Positions 8,060-15,003 of a stretch of 64,000 nucleotides of DNA are shown here, one piece after another. Below the pieces are notes generated by a model. It saw only the letters and a program-made list of their open reading frames with translations, was not told the DNA's origin and did not search any database. A program made the translations under genes and the position numbers. This DNA is from Ferrimonas kyonanensis DSM 18153. Its GTDB lineage: Bacteria > Pseudomonadota > Gammaproteobacteria > Enterobacterales > Shewanellaceae. The stretch is taken from the NCBI RefSeq assembly GCF_000425405.1, contig NZ_KE384363.1, positions 248,001-312,000 of the forward strand. Reading direction: 5' to 3'. Within the stretch, counting starts at the first letter, position 1, and the number at the start of each line of letters is the position of its first letter.

Positions 8060-8437
8060 ATGGCGTTAACCATTCCGAGTATTGAACTGGCCTCCGGCAT
8101 TACCCTGACCAATGCCTGCCTGGCCATCACCCAGTTAAACACCAACAACACCACCAGCCTGACCCAGACCCTGGACGACCACAACCAGGTGCAGGAAACC
8201 CCCGGCGGCCAGTACAGCTGCGCCTTTCAGGTCGGCATCTTCGCCAGCGAACAGGCCATCAGCGACCAGTTGCCGCCGGTCGACCTGCTGCGCGACGGCC
8301 GCACCATCCGGGTCTTCCAGCTCAACCTCAACGACCCCGAGTACCAGCAGATGACCCCAAGACAAGCCGCCTACCAGTACCTGCAAGGCCTGCAGGAGTT
8401 CAGCGGCAGCTCGCCAGTAATAGAATTAGAAGCATGA
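8060..8437 (+). CDS. Unassigned 125-residue protein
   Basis: The frame starts at an ATG with AAGGAG at good distance and codes for a soluble, Thr/Asn/Gln-rich protein (IELASGITLTNACLAITQL... QVGIFASEQAISDQLPPVD...). No signal peptide, membrane helix or metal motif is visible. It lies 19 bases behind the truncated gene tail and probably formed an operon with it. The regular, polar, beta-rich look and the pairing of two small genes are like small phage structural or accessory genes, but I recognise no family. GC-rich codon use matches the chromosome rather than the DUF4041 gene next door. Confidence 0.65.
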   Translation: MALTIPSIELASGITLTNACLAITQLNTNNTTSLTQTLDDHNQVQETPGGQYSCAFQVGIFASEQAISDQLPPVDLLRDGRTIRVFQLNLNDPEYQQMTPRQAAYQYLQGLQEFSGSSPVIELEA

Positions 8438-8440
8438 AAA

Positions 8441-8470
8441 AGCCCGGGTACTAACCCGGGCTATCATCAA
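8441..8470 (-). terminator. Terminator between convergent small genes
   Basis: AGCCCGGGT and ACCCGGGCT (8442-8463) form a 9-bp stem. On the minus strand it is followed by TTTTTC, so it ends the 49-residue minus-strand gene; on the plus strand the T-run is poor, but it may also slow transcripts of the 8060 gene. Confidence 0.7.
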
Positions 8471-8616
8471 TCTTTCCGTGATTTACTAGTAAACTTCCCA
8501 ATGTAAATAGTGATGTTGCCAGTTTTCAGATTATTCCCGACAAAAATCTTGGCTAACGCACTTACAGCACCAAAAATCAAAACAATCTGTATGGCTAATT
8601 CACCGCTTTGGCTCAT
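8467..8616 (-). CDS. Small 49-residue membrane protein, unassigned
   Basis: Reading the minus strand from the ATG at 8616 gives MSQSGELAIQIVLIFGAV... and ends KSRKD at the TGA at 8467-8469. AAGGAAGG lies directly upstream at good distance, a strong ribosome site, and the gene ends at a fitting terminator. Residues about 7-25 are hydrophobic (one membrane helix), followed by a basic C-terminus. The size and shape recall small toxin-like or phage accessory membrane peptides, but no family is recognised. Base use is AT-rich like the neighbouring accessory DNA. Confidence 0.6.
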   Translation of the reverse strand: MSQSGELAIQIVLIFGAVSALAKIFVGNNLKTGNITIYIGKFTSKSRKD

Positions 8617-8642
8617 AAACCTTCCTTAAAAAAGGCGAGCTA

Positions 8643-8664
8643 GAGCTAGGTATAAAGAGGCTCT
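8643..8664 (+). repeat. Promoter-like repeat, copy 1
   Basis: This 22-base element differs at one position from the copy at 9006-9027. It contains AGGTATAAAG, readable as an extended -10 box (TATAAA at 8651-8656), followed by a G/C-rich GGCTC where a transcript could start. A shorter form of the motif stands ahead of the HU-like gene at 17506-17521. Confidence 0.5.
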
Positions 8665-8713
8665 AAGCTCGCTAGTGACAAATATAAGGGAGTGAGAGAT
8701 TCCCTCGGTTTTT
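8660..8713 (+). ncRNA. Candidate short RNA 1
   Basis: If the repeat at 8643-8664 is a promoter, a transcript would begin near 8660 and end at the hairpin AGGGA...TCCCT (8687-8705) with T-run 8709-8713, giving about 50 bases. No open frame with a ribosome site lies inside. This is inferred from promoter-like repeat plus terminator only; it matches no RNA family known to me. Confidence 0.25.
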
Positions 8714-9005
8714 CCGTGCTTTTGAGCGAAACGCTCGCCACATAATGTAACTCCGAAAAATGATTGGCGCAACATATGAAAAACATACAATATAGAGCAC
8801 AGGAAGTTAGCGACCACTAACGAGAGCTGGTTGACTTTCGGCTGACACACCTGTATATGCACCCAGTGGAAATAGTTGTTACTATCGTAATAACCGAATT
8901 AAGTGAGATGTTATAACACTGGTGTCTCACATTGCCTCTGAAACCCGCAGCACAGCTAGGATAGAAAAGGTTGCAACAAAAATAAATCTACACTAAGGTG
9001 GAGCC

Positions 9006-9027
9006 GAGCTAGGTATAAAGATGCTCT
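9006..9027 (+). repeat. Promoter-like repeat, copy 2
   Basis: Second copy of the 22-base element (21 of 22 bases identical to 8643-8664), with TATAAA at 9013-9018. It lies 363 bases after copy 1 in the same orientation and is likewise followed by a hairpin and T-run. Confidence 0.5.
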
Positions 9028-9108
9028 TTTCGTTAGGAATCGAACGAAAGCTGTCACTTCATTATTGGGGTGACTAGAACCCCGGGGTGAGAGCCGGGGT
9101 TTTTCTTT
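9023..9108 (+). ncRNA. Candidate short RNA 2
   Basis: From the second promoter-like repeat a transcript of about 85 bases would end at the strong terminator at 9078-9108. It would fold a hairpin from TTCGTT (9029-9034) and AACGAA (9043-9048) before the terminator stem. No protein gene precedes that terminator on the plus strand, which is the main reason to suspect an RNA gene. Confidence 0.3.
9078..9108 (+). terminator. Rho-independent terminator with no upstream protein gene
   Basis: ACCCCGG (9079-9085) pairs with CCGGGGT (9094-9100), followed by TTTTCTTT. It is a textbook terminator on the plus strand, but the nearest plus-strand gene ends at 8437 and other hairpins lie between. Confidence 0.7.
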
Positions 9109-9302
9109 ATCTGCGACATACGCACCTGCTCAGCCCCCCAAAGCAATCGCGTAGAGAATCACGCAACACACCCCATCAGGATCAAAAAAAGGCGAGACCA
9201 TCACGATCTCACCTTCATCAGCAGGCAGCCACCCTACCCCGAATTTCTCATTTTATCCGACGCCGTTTCTCATTCTTGGCGGCGCGCTACAGAAATTCAG
9301 GC

Positions 9303-9333
9303 ACAAAAAAAGCGCCCCTCGGGGCGCCTTTTT
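9303..9333 (-). terminator. Terminator of rplY
   Basis: The stem AGCGCCCC/GGGGCGCC (about 9311-9328) is flanked by an A-run and a T-run, so it works in both directions. It lies 16 bases beyond the rplY stop and ends that transcript. Confidence 0.75.
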
Positions 9334-9348
9334 CAAGCCAACGCGACA

Positions 9349-9636
9349 TTAAGCGCGTTTAAAGTCCAAGTGGGTAACTTTAGGCTTGTAGGGGTGACGC
9401 TGCATGTCCTGCACCTTCACCTTCACTTCTTTACCGTCAACGTTCAGAGTCAACTCGGAAGTGTAGAAAGACTCACTTTCTTGAGCTTTCAGAATAACGT
9501 TGTGATCCAGCTCGATGGATACAGCGGCTTCTTCGCCACCGTAGATGATGGCTGGGATCTTGTCCGCGTGACGCAGGCGGCGGCTCGCACCTTTGCCCTG
9601 GTCTGCGCGTACTTTAGCTTCGAATACGAAAGACAT
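9349..9636 (-). CDS. rplY: 50S ribosomal protein bL25
   Basis: The 95-residue protein is the short single-domain form of bL25, which binds 5S rRNA in the large subunit. Typical stretches are [20 protein letters not shown] near the N-terminus and [19 protein letters not shown] at the end. Length equals that of the E. coli protein, without the C-terminal CTC extension. The start is the ATG at 9636. It is a single-gene unit with its own terminator. Confidence 0.95.
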   Translation of the reverse strand: MSFVFEAKVRADQGKGASRRLRHADKIPAIIYGGEEAAVSIELDHNVILKAQESESFYTSELTLNVDGKEVKVKVQDMQRHPYKPKVTHLDFKRA

Positions 9637-9765
9637 GGTAATACCTTATTTTCAGATAAAATAATGCCACTGCTTGCGACCAGCAGTGGCACTTTGCAAA
9701 AAGCGGACGGAGTTTATCACGGGGCCGCGGTTTCTCCAACGACTTTCGGGAGCAAAGCGGATTGG

Positions 9766-10308
9766 TTACCAGCGCCGCACTCGACCGGTATCCACATGGA
9801 CAAAGCCCGAGCGGGGATAGAAGCCCACTCCGCCACGCTTAAGCTCCAGCGCCGCATTGCGCAGATCCTTCAGTTCGACCCCGGGGATGGCGATATCAAT
9901 GGCCATGCCACGAGTGTGGTAGCTCTTCTTAGCCACCCCTGACGACTTCCCCGCCAGCATGGCATTGGTTTTCGGGCTGCGATAGCCGGAAATGATCTCG
10001 ATGCGATTATCGGTACCCAAGCTTCGTTGCAGATCATACAACAGGTTAAACAGATCCTGATCCATCTGAGTGACTTCGCCGGTACGGTGATCGCGCAGCA
10101 CCTGATTAAAGCTCTGCAACGCCTGAGGGTCATACTCTCCCCCCATCCAGAAGGTATGATTGCTGGTCTCACCGGTATGGCGATTATAGAAGCTCAGACT
10201 TTTCGGAGTGGAGCGGCTGGCCAGGGCGACCTGGGGCAGTTGGCACAGTACGGCCGATGCCCCCAAGCCCAACATCAGGCGGCGGCGCAAAAGATCACAA
10301 TGCGTCAT
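9766..10308 (-). CDS. mepK: Murein DD-endopeptidase MepK (YcbK/DUF882)
   Basis: MepK cuts peptidoglycan crosslinks, preferring the 3-3 links made by L,D-transpeptidases, in the periplasm. From the ATG at 10308 the product has 180 residues with a twin-arginine-like signal (RRRLMLGLG, residues 8-16). It has the M15A zinc motifs SGYRS (107-111), SYHTRGMAID (H131, D138) and GFVHVDTG (H171), close to the E. coli positions H133, D140 and H173. An upstream start at 10347 is possible but would put 13 residues ahead of the signal. ldtD, which makes the crosslinks MepK cleaves, lies immediately upstream on the same strand. Confidence 0.88.
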   Translation of the reverse strand: MTHCDLLRRRLMLGLGASAVLCQLPQVALASRSTPKSLSFYNRHTGETSNHTFWMGGEYDPQALQSFNQVLRDHRTGEVTQMDQDLFNLLYDLQRSLGTDNRIEIISGYRSPKTNAMLAGKSSGVAKKSYHTRGMAIDIAIPGVELKDLRNAALELKRGGVGFYPRSGFVHVDTGRVRRW

Positions 10309-10461
10309 TATAATACTATCCAGTGCAGCGAAGACTCGAAGAGGCAAGGCCCCCTTCCCTCAGTTGGTCGACACGCTAACGGTTATTTTTTGCACTGGCA
10401 AGTTGGTAAATCTTCTGCTACCGCTTACAGATTTGGGGTAAACATCGGATTCAAAACGGGG

Positions 10462-11964
10462 TTATCGGCTGAGCTGGTGGCCCATGGCGATGGTCATTTT
10501 GTGATCGAGATCACCCTCCTGATGATACAGGTCCCGTCGATAGCGGGGTTTGTGGTCCTGGCCCATCCAGGCACTCCAATACACCAGATACACCGGTAGC
10601 GGTCGCTGCATCTTAAACCACTGGGTGGCATTACTGCGGCGGGAGCGAACAAACCTGGCCTCACTGATGTCGCCGTACTGCACCAGTTGCCGGGCCAGCA
10701 AATCCGCATCCTGAACCCGGACACACCCGGAAGAGAATGCTCGGGAGGGCTTGTCGAACAGGCTTTTTTTCGGAGTGTCGTGCAGATAGATGGCTTGATT
10801 GTTGGTCAGGTGGAACTTGTAACGACCCAGAGCATTGCGGTTGCCCGGGCGCTGGCTGAGCCGAAACGGGAACCGGCCATAGCTGGCCTGTTGCCACTGC
10901 TGCGGCGTTTTCTCGACCGGGCTCCCTTGCCAGTCATAGGCGTCGAAATGCTGCTGGGCCAGATAGTCGCCGTTGCGGCGAATCTTAGGAATCAGGTCCT
11001 TGCGCACAATCGAGCGCGGCACGTTCCAGCTGGGATTGACCACCACACTGACCATCTCGGTGGCCATTCTCGGGGTTCGGCGGCTGTTGCGACCGACAAT
11101 GACCCGGCTCTGAAACCGCTGGCCCTCGGGGGTGACCCAACGCAGAGAGAAATCGGGAATGTTAACCAGCAGGTACTCTTGGGCAAACCAGCGACGGTCG
11201 TGACTCTGCCGCAGAATGTTTCGAGCTAATCGTTGGGCCCGCACCGCCGGAGACATGGACAGCCACGAGCGGGTCTTTGGCCCGATCACCCCATCGGCAG
11301 CCAATCCATGTCGACGCTGAAACCGCTGCACCGCCGCCACCAAGTCGGCATCGTACTCCTGCCCCAACACCGGCCCCTGATAATCGTTTAACAGCTTCAG
11401 CACCACCCGGATTTGCTCCACCTCCACATGGCGCTGGTGTGGCTCAATCAGGCGGGTGGCGGTAAAACGAGGCCAATTAAGATGCACCATCTGCTGCAAC
11501 TGTTCCACCCAATGGCGAGCCGCCAGATAGTCGCTGCCTCTGGGTTCGAGATCGATCACCAGTTGAATCAGGCGCTGCTGGCTGACGGCAGTGGCCAGTT
11601 CAAAGGCGCTGCCTTCCGGGCTGGTAAGGTGAAGGGGCATCTGGCCGAGTTGATCGGCGCCGATGGGACGGGAAGCCATCGTTTGGTTGAACCCCTGAAT
11701 CAACAGGTAAGCCTCGGTCAGCAGCTCGCTCTGTTGCCTCAGTGTCAACGCCTCCTGATTCAGCAATCGCTGCAGCTCGTTGAACTGATGAGAAACATTG
11801 GCCGCCGCCATGAAATTCACCTGCTTACGCAGCTCCTGGCCCGCCTGACGCTGAGCCGGATTGTCGAACCACAACGGCGCCGCAGTGATGCCGGAAGACA
11901 CCAAGACCAACGCCAGTACTAACCACCACACTCGTCCCACTGCTACCCCCTTAGAGCCGGTCAT
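10462..11964 (-). CDS. ldtD: L,D-transpeptidase (LdtD/YcbB family)
   Basis: LdtD forms 3-3 crosslinks in peptidoglycan. From the ATG at 11964 (AAGGTGGAG upstream) it has 500 residues: a signal anchor (about 11-29), a substrate-binding alpha domain, a peptidoglycan-binding region (about 183-236, AVQRFQRRHGLAADGVIGPKT), and the YkuD catalytic domain (about 265-440). The catalytic motif is H395 ... SSGCVR with nucleophile C414. A longer reading from 12066 would add 34 residues with no signal character. Length is a little shorter than the 615-residue E. coli protein. mepK follows downstream. Confidence 0.88.
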   Translation of the reverse strand: MTGSKGVAVGRVWWLVLALVLVSSGITAAPLWFDNPAQRQAGQELRKQVNFMAAANVSHQFNELQRLLNQEALTLRQQSELLTEAYLLIQGFNQTMASRPIGADQLGQMPLHLTSPEGSAFELATAVSQQRLIQLVIDLEPRGSDYLAARHWVEQLQQMVHLNWPRFTATRLIEPHQRHVEVEQIRVVLKLLNDYQGPVLGQEYDADLVAAVQRFQRRHGLAADGVIGPKTRSWLSMSPAVRAQRLARNILRQSHDRRWFAQEYLLVNIPDFSLRWVTPEGQRFQSRVIVGRNSRRTPRMATEMVSVVVNPSWNVPRSIVRKDLIPKIRRNGDYLAQQHFDAYDWQGSPVEKTPQQWQQASYGRFPFRLSQRPGNRNALGRYKFHLTNNQAIYLHDTPKKSLFDKPSRAFSSGCVRVQDADLLARQLVQYGDISEARFVRSRRSNATQWFKMQRPLPVYLVYWSAWMGQDHKPRYRRDLYHQEGDLDHKMTIAMGHQLSR

Positions 11965-12136
11965 CACTCCACCTTGACCGTCGGGCCTGAATCCCATCCT
12001 GGGGGCGCCAATTATGTCGCTGTTATCGAAATCGGTGTTGCCGGCGGCGACGCTGATTTCTCGCATTCAGCAGTAAGTATGGCAACAGACTGGGGAAATC
12101 ATCGGAAAAAATCACAAAGCTCAGGATAGAGCACTG

Positions 12137-12173
12137 AAAAAAAAGGCCCTTTGGCATGAACGCCTGAGGGCCC
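12137..12173 (-). terminator. Terminator of the Ton operon
   Basis: On the minus strand an interrupted stem (GGCCCT-GGC pairing with GCC-AGGGCC, about 12145-12173) runs into eight T residues. It lies 87 bases beyond the last gene of the minus-strand Ton operon and ahead of ldtD. Confidence 0.75.
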
Positions 12174-12259
12174 GGGATTTCAAGGTCAAAACAATAACAA
12201 GGGAGCGTTCAAACGCATGCGGGCCACTGTAACGGCAGCAGGTTGCAGTTTCATGACAT

Positions 12260-13471
12260 TCAGCCTGACACCTGTCCCAACTTGCCATTAAGGAAGGTCA
12301 ACCAGGACTCGCCTCGCTGCGACTGCCCATGTTCAGTGGCGTTGACCGCCGCCTCACGGGCCCGGTGATACTGTTTTAACTGATAGTGAGCATTCACCTG
12401 CGCCAGATACAGTTCCCCACGACGATCTGCCAGAGACTCCACCAACAGCGCCTGATCCAGCACCACCAAAGCCCGTCGATGCTGACGCTGTTGCATCAGC
12501 AACTGGATCTGTGGCCATAACAGCGCCGGACGCTGCGCCGCCGCGGTTTCCCAGGCCTCAATGGCCAGTTGCCACTCCCGCGCGGATTGCCAGTAACGAG
12601 CCAGTTGCTGCAGCTGCTCCGCCGACGTCGCGATCAGGCCCAGCTCCAGGTAGTGCTGCAGATGACGGGCGGCCAACTCCGGCAACCCCTGGCTGGCAAA
12701 CAGCTGCACCAGGGTCAGATGATCGGCGTCACTCTTTAGCACGCCGCTGCGCTGTGCCAACGCCGAAGTCACCAGGGCGGCCTCCACCCGGTTTTGCTGC
12801 AGCTGAGCACTGATGCTCTGGCGCCACCAAGCCAGGCGCGTTGGCTGCAACGCCAGCAGCGCCTCCAGCGTCTGCTCCGCCGCCGCCCATTGCTTCAGGT
12901 TCCACTGGGCGGTCAGGCTCAACTGCCGGGCCACCAGCACTGGGTTGCGAGAAGCCTCATCGTCGCCAAGCAGTGCCAACGCCTGCGCTGCCGCAGTCTG
13001 CACTTGCGGCCACTGCGCCAGCCGGGCCTGAGCTCTCGCCAGCCCGAAATGCCATTGGGCGACTCGAGCATCCTCATCGACCTCGCTGCGGCTGGCAATC
13101 AAGGCCCGATACTGGACGATGGCTTCATCGAAACGTTCCTGACTCAGCAGCAATTGCGCCAGCTCATGTTGAGTCTGGCGTTCGCTGAGCGGATCCAGCC
13201 CGCCGCTGTCCAGCGCCCGTTGCATCTGCGCAATCGCTTCCGGGTAGCGCTGCGCCGCCGAGTACAGCCCCGCCAGCATGCGGCCAACGTAGGCCGAGGC
13301 ATCCGCCGACGAAGGTGTCAACGACTCCAGCAGTTCAATGGCCTGCTGCGACTGGTCCTGCTCATACAACTCATAGGCTTTTTGTAATTTGGCGGCCACA
13401 AAGGGACTGATGGCCGCCTGCAGCGGCAAGCTGCAGAGGCAGATCAGAACCAGGCACAATCGTCGTATCAC
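12260..13471 (-). CDS. TPR-repeat protein of the TonB2-type operon
   Basis: This 403-residue periplasmic protein has a signal peptide (MIRRLCLVLICLCSLPLQA) and tandem helical repeats of TPR type over nearly its whole length (for example SQQAIELLESLTP, YPEAIAQMQRALDSG, FDEAIVQYRALIASR). It begins with GTG at 13471, overlapping the tonB stop by 4 bases, so it is translationally coupled. TPR proteins close many TonB2-type operons in Vibrio and Shewanella, where they are thought to aid the Ton complex. Its exact task is not known. The Ton operon terminator follows. Confidence 0.82.
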   Translation of the reverse strand: MIRRLCLVLICLCSLPLQAAISPFVAAKLQKAYELYEQDQSQQAIELLESLTPSSADASAYVGRMLAGLYSAAQRYPEAIAQMQRALDSGGLDPLSERQTQHELAQLLLSQERFDEAIVQYRALIASRSEVDEDARVAQWHFGLARAQARLAQWPQVQTAAAQALALLGDDEASRNPVLVARQLSLTAQWNLKQWAAAEQTLEALLALQPTRLAWWRQSISAQLQQNRVEAALVTSALAQRSGVLKSDADHLTLVQLFASQGLPELAARHLQHYLELGLIATSAEQLQQLARYWQSAREWQLAIEAWETAAAQRPALLWPQIQLLMQQRQHRRALVVLDQALLVESLADRRGELYLAQVNAHYQLKQYHRAREAAVNATEHGQSQRGESWLTFLNGKLGQVSG

Positions 13472-14079
13472 TGTAATCGAAACTCCAGTTTAAGGGTTTG
13501 CCCCGGTTGTGGCACCGCGTTGCCATCCACCATCTTGGGTTGGTACTTCCAGCGCGCCAAGGCCTTAACCGCCGCCTGATCGAACACCCGCACCGGTTGC
13601 GATTCCATCACCGCTATCTCGGTCGGACGGCCGTCGGCAGCGATGGTAAACTTCATCACCACAAAGCCTTCGGCCCGCATCCGTTTCGCCCGTGGCGGAT
13701 ACGCCGGCTCGACTCGATACAGCGGCATCGCCTGACGATCCGATTGGCTAAACCCGGGCTTACCCGGCATGGATACCGTCAGGCTGCCAACGTCAGACAA
13801 CGCCATCGGCGCCAGGCTCGGAGGCATGGGCCGGGTCACGTCACTGCTGTTTGTCACCGTCGCGGTGGGCAGAGGTGGCAGCGGCGGCGGCGGTTCAGGC
13901 AGAGTGCGCTGCCGTCGTTCCAGCCGCTGCGGCCGTTCAACCATGGCAATAGTGATAGGCTCCCTGGTCGTCGCCGTGGGCGCCTGAAACCCACTGCCCC
14001 CCACCATCCAGGCCATCAGACTAAACAGCCCGGCCGTAACCGCCAGAGCAATGACACCATAGGCCAGCAACGACTTCAT
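13468..14079 (-). CDS. tonB: Energy transducer TonB
   Basis: TonB transmits proton-motive force from the ExbBD motor to outer-membrane receptors. The 203-residue protein has an N-terminal membrane helix (about 5-27), a short proline-rich spacer (PEPPPPLPPLP) and a C-terminal TonB domain (about 115-203) with YPPRAKRMRAEGFVVMKFTI and AVKALARWKYQP. The spacer is much shorter than in E. coli TonB, as in TonB2-type proteins. It overlaps exbD upstream (ATGA) and the TPR gene downstream. Confidence 0.92.
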   Translation of the reverse strand: MKSLLAYGVIALAVTAGLFSLMAWMVGGSGFQAPTATTREPITIAMVERPQRLERRQRTLPEPPPPLPPLPTATVTNSSDVTRPMPPSLAPMALSDVGSLTVSMPGKPGFSQSDRQAMPLYRVEPAYPPRAKRMRAEGFVVMKFTIAADGRPTEIAVMESQPVRVFDQAAVKALARWKYQPKMVDGNAVPQPGQTLKLEFRLQ

Positions 14080-14483
14080 GGTGCCGACTCCGTTGCCAGG
14101 GCGATATCATCAATGCCCGCCGCCTTGGCCGCGTCCATCACCTTGACCACCATGCCATTAAACGCCCGCTCATCGGCCTGAATCACCAGAGGCGAGTCCG
14201 GTTGATCCACCTTCAGCCGTTCCAAATTGGCCTGCACCCGTTCCACATCCACCTGACGGGAATCGATGAAGATCTGATTGTGATCATTAATGGCCACGAA
14301 CAGGCCGGCGCCGGCCTGGGAGGCTCCCTGGCTGGCCTGAGGGCGGTTGACGTCGATGCCAGACTCCCGCACAAAGGAGGTGGTGACAATAAAGAAGATC
14401 AGCATGATGAACACCACATCCAGCATGGGAGTAAGATCCACTTCCGCGTCTTCTTGAGTGTCGGTTTGTCGTAACAGTCGCAT
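14076..14483 (-). CDS. exbD: Biopolymer transport protein ExbD
   Basis: ExbD is the proton-conducting partner of ExbB. The 135-residue protein has a single N-terminal membrane helix preceded by DLTPMLDVVFIMLIFF, with the essential aspartate at D22, and a periplasmic domain after residue 45. It lies between exbB and tonB, 1 base from the first and overlapping the second. Confidence 0.93.
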   Translation of the reverse strand: MRLLRQTDTQEDAEVDLTPMLDVVFIMLIFFIVTTSFVRESGIDVNRPQASQGASQAGAGLFVAINDHNQIFIDSRQVDVERVQANLERLKVDQPDSPLVIQADERAFNGMVVKVMDAAKAAGIDDIALATESAP

Positions 14484-14484
14484 C

Positions 14485-15003
14485 CTACTCTACCTCTTGC
14501 ATGTTGATCGCCAGTCGCTGCAGAGTGCGTTGACAGCTTTTCGTCAGTCGGGCATGGACAAACAGGCCCGCCAATGCCGCCACCATGCCGGCCATGGTCG
14601 GCAGCGTCGCCATGGCGATGCCCGCCGACATCATCTTAGGATCGCCGGTGCCGTTGGCGGCCATCACCTCAAACACCGAGATCATGCCGGTCACCGTGCC
14701 CATCAACCCCAACATGGGACAGATGGCCACCAGCGCCTTTATCAGACTCAGGTAGCGATGCAGGCCCCGTTCGGCCCGGGCCAACAGCCCCTGACGCTGC
14801 GCCTTGGCATACCAGGACAGGTGCTCCTTGCGCTGCTGCCACGCCCGCAATGCCTGCCGCTGCTGGCGAGGAAAGCCCAGCAGCAGGTAGCCGATGCGTT
14901 CGGCGATCAGAAACCAGGTCAACAACACGCACCCGGCCAACCCCCACAACACCGGCCCGCCCTGAGCCATAAACCGGCTCAGCCACTCCCACCAGGCGAT
15001 CAT
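14485..15003 (-). CDS. exbB: ExbB-type proton-channel protein (MotA/TolQ/ExbB)
   Basis: The 172-residue inner-membrane protein carries three membrane helices, the last two in the conserved block (YLSLIKALVAICPMLGLMGT ... ATLPTMAGMVAALAGLFVHA) of the MotA/TolQ/ExbB family. It is the short ExbB2-type form and works with ExbD. Its ATG shares a base with the stop of the larger upstream TtpC-like gene, so the two are coupled. Confidence 0.92.
   Translation of the reverse strand: MIAWWEWLSRFMAQGGPVLWGLAGCVLLTWFLIAERIGYLLLGFPRQQRQALRAWQQRKEHLSWYAKAQRQGLLARAERGLHRYLSLIKALVAICPMLGLMGTVTGMISVFEVMAANGTGDPKMMSAGIAMATLPTMAGMVAALAGLFVHARLTKSCQRTLQRLAINMQEVE

Larger units (their letters stand above)
8617..9348. 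other. 732-base region without a clear protein gene
   Basis: AT-rich and full of short inverted repeats: GCGAGCT...AGCTCGC (about 8635-8671), GAGCGAAACGCTC (about 8723-8735), GTTGTTAC...GTAATAAC (about 8874-8893) and GTGAGA...TCTCAC (about 8905-8931). It also holds two copies of a 22-base promoter-like repeat, each followed by a hairpin with a T-run (entered below). Open frames here have no ribosome site and unconvincing composition. The last part (9110-9300) shows nothing I can name. Confidence 0.5.

Noticed and set aside
8626-8862. 78-codon minus-strand frame in the accessory region
   Set aside because: No ribosome site and it runs through the promoter-like repeat and hairpins; composition is not gene-like.
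8617-9110. CRISPR array or integron attC array
   Set aside because: Only two copies of the repeat, 363 bases apart, with no spacer pattern, no cas or integrase gene and no attC core sites.
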